A stretch of DNA of 9,840 nt, taken from positions 1-9,840 of the forward strand of contig JBHIBA010000166.1 in assembly GCA_046758845.1 (NCBI GenBank), in the 5' to 3' direction. This document shows, one piece after another, positions 7,040-9,840 of this stretch (positions are counted from its first letter, which is position 1; each line of letters starts with the position of its first letter). The notes below the pieces were generated by a model that searched no databases, was not told the DNA's origin, and saw only the letters and a list, made by a program, of their open reading frames with translations. The translations under genes and the position numbers were made by a program. The DNA is from JBHIBA01 sp046758845. GTDB lineage: Bacteria; UBA8248; JACPRG01; G963555815.

Positions 7040-7493
7040 GGGAGAAAAGCTCGCTCAGGCGAGGGGGGTCAGTCCACCGGGCTACGGGATGCCTCTCTCG
7101 CGTTGGCTTCCGCCTGATACTTGGAGGACAGGCGGTCATGACGTTGCTGGCCACCAGCACACCGTCCCGTCTGAATTTCCCCTCGACGATGACCTCGGCG
7201 CCCTCCTTGAACAGATCGGGGACGATCCCTTCAAAATGGATGGGCAAGGAGGCCTTCCCGTCGGTCACCTGGAAGTTGTAGACCCGCTGGTCGGCGGTCT
7301 TCCGGATGGAGCCCTGCTGCACCTTCCCCGAGACGCGAAGGCCTTTGCCGTACAGGTCGATGGCTCGGGCCTGGACCTCGTTCACCTCGTGATAGTAGCT
7401 CATCCCCTGTTGCATTCCGGTGATGGAAAGGTATGCAATGGCCCCGAAGATGATGATGCCGCCCCCGATAAACTGAATCTTCTTTCGATTCAC
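7032..7493 (-). CDS. ccmE: Haem chaperone CcmE (CXXXY type), frameshifted near its C-terminus
   Basis: 153 aa as read. CcmE is a membrane-anchored periplasmic OB-fold protein that binds haem covalently and carries it from CcmC to CcmF. Visible are the N-terminal anchor (about 7-25), family stretches such as LRVSGKVQQGSI and YNFQVTDGKASLPIHFEGIVPDLFKEG (about 52-97), and VIVEGKFRRDGVLVASNVMTAC up to Cys122. There the usual HXXXY motif is expected. The current frame continues as PPSIRRKPTRERH, which is not CcmE-like. A shift of one base after CCT gives CPSKYQAEANAREASRSPVD, with a stop at 7069-7071 and 141 aa in total, as expected for the Cys-ligand type. The start is GTG 7493 with GAGAGG 5 nt upstream. 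It is the first gene of the ccm operon. Confidence 0.9.
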   Translation of the reverse strand: MNRKKIQFIGGGIIIFGAIAYLSITGMQQGMSYYHEVNEVQARAIDLYGKGLRVSGKVQQGSIRKTADQRVYNFQVTDGKASLPIHFEGIVPDLFKEGAEVIVEGKFRRDGVLVASNVMTACPPSIRRKPTRERHPVARWTDPPRLSELFSHG

Positions 7494-7538
7494 CGCATCC
7501 TCTCCCTCAGGCCCTCAAGAAGCAGGTTGAAGCCGTAA

Positions 7539-7565
7539 GGGATATCCCCGGGCGGGGATACTCCC
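7539..7565 (-). promoter_or_regulatory. Stable hairpin in the ccmE leader / ilvC-ccmE intergenic region
   Basis: TATCCCC (7543-7549 on +) and GGGGATA (7554-7560) are perfect complements around GGGC. Past a single bulged base at 7561, the stem extends by about four more pairs (7539-7542 with 7562-7565). It lies about 45 nt before the ccmE start. No U-run follows on either strand, so it may be a mRNA leader structure or a weak terminator of ilvC transcription rather than a canonical terminator. Confidence 0.4.
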
Positions 7566-7681
7566 CCGTCCTCGGTCTCTGCCGAAATTCCCTGGGCCCC
7601 CTCGCTCGTTCCACCCTGTCGAGCCGAGCCGGCCCCGGTTTCCCGCCCCCGACGCCCTTTGGCCCGTTTCCCCTCTATCAG

Positions 7682-7710
7682 AAGTTATTCTCAACCCGAA
7701 AGCGTGTCAA
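7682..7710 (-). promoter_or_regulatory. Sigma-70-like promoter for the ccm operon
   Basis: On the minus strand a perfect -35 TTGACA (7705-7710) is followed by a 17-bp spacer and a -10-like TAACTT (7682-7687, three of six matches to consensus). It lies just past the ilvC stop (7737) and would start transcription near 7675, giving a leader of about 180 nt before ccmE. The weak -10 leaves room for an activator. Read-through from ilvC is also possible, since no clear intrinsic terminator separates the two genes. The remainder of 7494-7736 holds no gene I can see. Confidence 0.5.
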
Positions 7711-7736
7711 TAGACCAAAAGGACCAGGCGGACCGC

Positions 7737-8744
7737 TCAGGTCTCCAGCTCCCGGGTCCAGGTCATCATGGAGCGCAGGCGTTCGCCCACCTCCTCAATG
7801 AGGTGAGCCTCGTCCTCGGCATTGCGGCGGTTGAATACGGGCCGTCCGACCTGATTCTCGAGGATCCATTCGCGGGCGAATTCACCGGTCTGAATTTCCC
7901 GGAGAATCTCCCTCATCTTCTGCCGGACGTGCCCGTCGATGATCCGGGGTCCCCGCGTGAGATCGCCGTACTGGGCCGTGTCGGAGACCGAGAAGCGCAT
8001 GAGCTTGATGCCGCCCTCGAAGATGAGGTCCACGATCAATTTGAGCTCATTCAGGCACTCGAAATAGGAGAGCTCCACCGAATAACCCGCCTCGACCAGC
8101 GTGTCGAACGACGCCCGGATGAGCTCCGTCACGCCGCCGCACAAGATCGCCTGCTCCCCGAAGAGGTCGCTCTCCGTCTCCTCTCTGAAGGTCGTCTCGA
8201 GGATCCCCGCCCGGGCGCACCCCACGCCCTTGCCGTAGGCCAGCGCCAGGTCCTTGGCTTTGCCGGTGGCGTCCTGCTCGATGGCGAGAAGCCCGGGAAC
8301 GCCCCTGCCTTGGGTGAACATCCTCCGCATGATGTGGCCGGGGCTTTTGGGGGCAATCATAAAGACGTCGATCTCCGGGCCGGGCAGGATCTGTCCGTAG
8401 AGGATGTTGAAGCCGTGGGCGGCCACCAGGGCGTCGCCCTTCTTCATGTGGGGCGCGATCTCCTTTTCCCACAGCTCTTTCTGGACGTTATCCTGGGTCA
8501 GGATGACCACCAGGTCTCCCGCCTTGGCCGCCTCGGCGGAGGTCATCACCTCAACCCCGTCCGCCTTGGCCTTGTCCCACGATTTTGAGCCCTTGCGAAG
8601 CCCGACGACCACCTGAACGCCGCTATCCTTCAGGTTCAGGGCGTGGGCGTGCCCCTGGCTCCCGTATCCGATGACGGCGACCGTTTTGTCTGTCAACAGC
8701 CCAAGGTCGCAATCATCTTCGTAATACACCAAGATTTCTGACAT
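7737..8744 (-). CDS. ilvC: Ketol-acid reductoisomerase (NADP+), class I
   Basis: 335 aa, the standard class I length. It is the second enzyme of branched-chain amino acid synthesis: Mg2+- and NADPH-dependent isomeroreduction of acetolactate or acetohydroxybutyrate in the cytoplasm. The N-terminal Rossmann domain has GYGSQGHAHALNL (26-38) and the cofactor loop LRKGSKSW (49-56), whose Arg and Ser residues fit NADPH. The catalytic set is visible: His110 (AAHGFNI), Lys133, Asp193 and Glu197 (ESDLFGEQ), Glu229 and Glu233 (YFECLNELKLI) and Ser254 (FSVSDTAQYGD). ATG 8744 is preceded by AAGGAGG at 7-nt spacing (8752-8758). The open frame continues to 8915, but that extension shows no homology-like sequence and runs through the terminator. 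No ilvB/ilvN or leu genes are adjacent in the window. Confidence 0.97.
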   Translation of the reverse strand: MSEILVYYEDDCDLGLLTDKTVAVIGYGSQGHAHALNLKDSGVQVVVGLRKGSKSWDKAKADGVEVMTSAEAAKAGDLVVILTQDNVQKELWEKEIAPHMKKGDALVAAHGFNILYGQILPGPEIDVFMIAPKSPGHIMRRMFTQGRGVPGLLAIEQDATGKAKDLALAYGKGVGCARAGILETTFREETESDLFGEQAILCGGVTELIRASFDTLVEAGYSVELSYFECLNELKLIVDLIFEGGIKLMRFSVSDTAQYGDLTRGPRIIDGHVRQKMREILREIQTGEFAREWILENQVGRPVFNRRNAEDEAHLIEEVGERLRSMMTWTRELET

Positions 8745-8800
8745 CGTTCTCCCTCCTTGCGCGGTCAACACGGTCAGACGGCAGGCGCTTCCTTTCCCAG

Positions 8801-8820
8801 GCCCGGATCGGCATCCGGGC
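8801..8820 (-). promoter_or_regulatory. Second perfect hairpin in the ilvC leader
   Basis: GCCCGGAT (8801-8808) and ATCCGGGC (8813-8820) form a perfect 8-bp stem with a CGGC loop on + (GCCG on the transcribed strand). It follows directly after the U-tract of the upstream leader terminator and lies about 55 nt before the ilvC start. With no U-run of its own, it more likely acts in mRNA stability or in alternative pairing of the leader. Confidence 0.45.
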
Positions 8821-8871
8821 TTCAAAACAAAAAGAGCCTGGCCCTCCCCATATCGAGCGGCGGGGCCAGGC
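8821..8871 (-). terminator. Intrinsic terminator in the ilvC 5' leader (candidate attenuator)
   Basis: On the minus strand GCCTGGCCC (8863-8871) and GGGCCAGGC (8836-8844) form a perfect 9-bp GC stem. It is followed at once by TCTTTTTGTTTTG (8823-8835), a classic U-tract. It lies between the ilvC promoter candidate and the gene, about 80 nt before the start codon. No other minus-strand gene lies upstream that it could terminate, so attenuation of ilvC is the natural reading. GGCCA just upstream (8880-8884) can pair with TGGCC of the 5' arm, a possible antiterminator. No leader peptide rich in Ile, Leu or Val and no T-box motif is visible. Confidence 0.7.
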
Positions 8872-8896
8872 GAATCCGATGGCCGAAGGCTTGGGC

Positions 8897-8925
8897 TTTC
8901 TATCAGATGCCTCACAGGGTGTCAA
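8897..8925 (-). promoter_or_regulatory. Sigma-70-like promoter of ilvC
   Basis: On the minus strand a perfect -35 TTGACA (8920-8925), a 17-bp spacer and a -10 TAGAAA (8897-8902, four of six matches). Transcription would start near 8890 and give a leader of about 145 nt containing the terminator and the second hairpin. It stands back to back with the plus-strand promoter, with 38 bp between the two -35 boxes. Confidence 0.6.
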
Positions 8926-8963
8926 GGAGAGGGGAAAGTCCGGCTTTTTGTGCTACTTACGTC

Positions 8964-8992
8964 TTGACAGCCCACTCCAAGGAGTGTACGGT
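8964..8992 (+). promoter_or_regulatory. Promoter of the ABC transporter gene with a palindrome filling the spacer
   Basis: A perfect -35 TTGACA (8964-8969), a 17-bp spacer (8970-8986) and a poor -10 TACGGT (8987-8992). The spacer holds the inverted repeat CACTCC-AA-GGAGTG (8973-8986), ending exactly at the -10 edge. A palindrome there is well placed for a repressor or a MerR-type twist activator; with 17 bp of normal spacing, a repressor is the simpler reading. Confidence 0.5.
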
Positions 8993-9007
8993 CAAAAAAA
9001 ATTGACC
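8990..9007 (+). promoter_or_regulatory. Inverted repeat GGTCAA-A6-TTGACC at the -10/start region
   Basis: Perfect 6-bp arms (8990-8995 and 9002-9007) separated by six A. The repeat overlaps the -10 element and the likely transcription start of the plus-strand ABC gene, the position expected for an operator. The regulator is not identifiable from the window. Confidence 0.45.
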
Positions 9008-9026
9008 AGGTTCGGGACGAGAAAAG

Positions 9027-9072
9027 GGGGTCCGCGTTTCCGGAAGGAAAAGCGGTCCCCTCCGAACGGAGG
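9027..9072 (+). promoter_or_regulatory. Leader hairpins of the ABC gene, the second enclosing the ribosome binding site
   Basis: A long stem (9027-9041 with 9046-9060, 15 positions with two mismatches, GGAA loop) is followed by CCTCCG-AA-CGGAGG (9059-9072). The 3' arm of the second stem contains the GGAGG Shine-Dalgarno (9068-9072), 6 nt before the TTG start. When folded, the binding site is paired, so translation could be controlled by structure; the two stems share two bases. A ligand or protein partner is unknown. Confidence 0.45.
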
Positions 9073-9078
9073 TGTCCT

Positions 9079-9840
9079 TTGAGCGGTAAAACCATTATCG
9101 AAATTCGGGACCTGACGAAGGTATATTTTACCAAGAACGGTGAGGTCCACGCGCTGGAGAAGGTCAGCCTGGACGTATACGACGAGGAATTCGTCACCGT
9201 TGTCGGGCAGAGCGGGTGCGGCAAAACGACCATTTTGAAGATCATCTCGGGCCTGCTGGCGAAGACCAGGGGGGTCGTTAAAGTCAACGGAAACGACGTC
9301 ACGGGTCCGGTCTCAGACGTGGGGATGGTCTTTCAATCCCCGGTTCTCCCCAAGTGGCGAAACGTCATCGACAACGTCATGCTCCCGGTGGAAATTTTGG
9401 GCTTAGACGAGGAGGAGTATCGAAAGCGCGCCATGGATCTCCTCCAGCTCACGGGCTTGATAGGTTTCGAAACCAAATATCCCAGGGAACTCTCCGGCGG
9501 CATGCAACAGCGCGTCTCCATCAGCCGCGCCCTCATCCACAACCCTCCGCTTCTCCTCATGGACGAGCCCTTCGGCGCGCTGGACGCCCTCACGCGCGAG
9601 GCCATGAACTTAGAATTGCTGCGGATCTGGCAGGAGAGCAAGAAGACCTGCCTCCTGATTACGCACAGCATCGGCGAGGCCGTTTTTCTCGCCGACCGCG
9701 TCATCGTCATGACGCCCCGTCCCGGCAAGGTGGAAAGCGTCATCGCCGTCGATCTCCCGCGCCCCCGAAGTGCCGAAATGAGGACCGATCCCAAGTTCAT
9801 CGAGTACGTCAAAGACATCCAGGGGCGGATCGGTCTGGTG
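9079..9840 (+). CDS. ABC transporter ATP-binding protein, nitrate/sulfonate/taurine type (3' end outside window)
   Basis: 254 residues seen, no stop before the window end. It is the cytoplasmic ATPase of a NitT/TauT-family importer, which energises uptake of small anions or similar solutes with a permease and a binding protein. All motifs are intact: Walker A GQSGCGKTT (43-51), Q-loop Gln86 (GMVFQSPVLPKWR), signature LSGGMQQR (138-145), Walker B LLLMDEP (158-164), D-loop ALD and switch His196 (LLITHSIGEA). The stretch FGALDALTREAMNLELLRIW and the C-terminal MTPRPGKVESVIAVDLPRPR are typical of this family. Family members are about 250-270 aa, so the gene probably ends soon after the window. 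The start is TTG 9079 with GGAGG at 6-nt spacing. The substrate cannot be told from the ATPase alone. Confidence 0.9.
   Translation, partial: MSGKTIIEIRDLTKVYFTKNGEVHALEKVSLDVYDEEFVTVVGQSGCGKTTILKIISGLLAKTRGVVKVNGNDVTGPVSDVGMVFQSPVLPKWRNVIDNVMLPVEILGLDEEEYRKRAMDLLQLTGLIGFETKYPRELSGGMQQRVSISRALIHNPPLLLMDEPFGALDALTREAMNLELLRIWQESKKTCLLITHSIGEAVFLADRVIVMTPRPGKVESVIAVDLPRPRSAEMRTDPKFIEYVKDIQGRIGLV

Noticed and set aside
5387..7117. A 576-codon open frame on the plus strand across ccmF
   Set aside because: It is the antisense of ccmF. Its product is rich in Gln, Arg, Gly and Asp with no domain pattern, as expected from reading GC-rich coding DNA backwards.
7608..7617. AGGGTGGAAC on the minus strand, resembling the T-box antiterminator consensus
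   Set aside because: The match breaks after ten bases, no specifier stem or terminator follows, only about 60 nt of transcript precede it, and the downstream gene is ccmE rather than an amino-acid gene.
8745..8915. N-terminal extension of the ilvC frame
   Set aside because: It runs through the terminator and second hairpin, and the strong AAGGAGG site points to ATG 8744, which gives the standard ketol-acid reductoisomerase length.
9333..9818. Minus-strand frame over the ABC ATPase gene
   Set aside because: Antisense shadow of a gene with complete Walker A, signature and Walker B motifs.
1..9840. CRISPR arrays, insertion sequences, tRNA or rRNA genes
   Set aside because: No regularly spaced direct repeats, transposase-like frames, cloverleaf patterns or rRNA signatures were seen. 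The only repeats are short hairpins and one GGC run.

Overview
The window comes from a GC-rich bacterium with a Gram-negative-type cell plan. Most of it is a System I (Ccm) cytochrome c maturation operon, which loads haem onto apocytochromes outside the inner membrane. No phylogenetic marker is present. The CXXXY-type CcmE, the variant CcmH, the zinc-ribbon CcmI-like protein and the frequent GTG/TTG starts suggest a lineage outside the classical Alpha/Gammaproteobacteria (NC10, Nitrospirota or deltaproteobacteria-like would fit). That placement is inference.

Layout. Positions 141-7493 hold nine tightly packed minus-strand genes, read from high to low coordinates: ccmE, ccmF, a CcmI-like zinc-ribbon protein, an undescribed membrane protein with a carboxypeptidase-regulatory-like domain, ccmA, ccmB, ccmC, ccmD (47 aa) and ccmH. 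Most junctions are short overlaps (ATGA, GTGA, TTGA) or gaps under 16 bp, so translation is probably coupled. A promoter candidate lies at 7682-7710 and a perfect 13-bp GC hairpin follows the operon at 42-77. Upstream on the same strand is ilvC (7737-8744), encoding ketol-acid reductoisomerase, whose leader holds an intrinsic terminator. A back-to-back promoter region (8745-9078) separates ilvC from a plus-strand NitT/TauT-type ABC transporter ATPase gene (from 9079) that runs off the window.

How the genes work together. CcmA and CcmB form the ATPase that releases holo-CcmE. CcmC, helped by CcmD, loads haem onto CcmE. CcmF with CcmI/CcmH-type partners transfers haem to apocytochromes. No ccmG-type thioredoxin gene is in the window.

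Main points of interest. (1) ccmE carries a one-base frameshift exactly at its haem-ligating motif; the neighbouring frame restores CPSKY and a normal C-terminus. (2) CcmH lacks the canonical CXXC and instead has Cys43 and Cys51, which may match the Cys-type CcmE. (3) The unnamed membrane protein inside the operon ends in a helical hairpin that aligns without gaps to the one in the adjacent CcmI-like protein. (4) The ilvC leader and the ABC-gene leader carry well-formed regulatory hairpins and inverted repeats.
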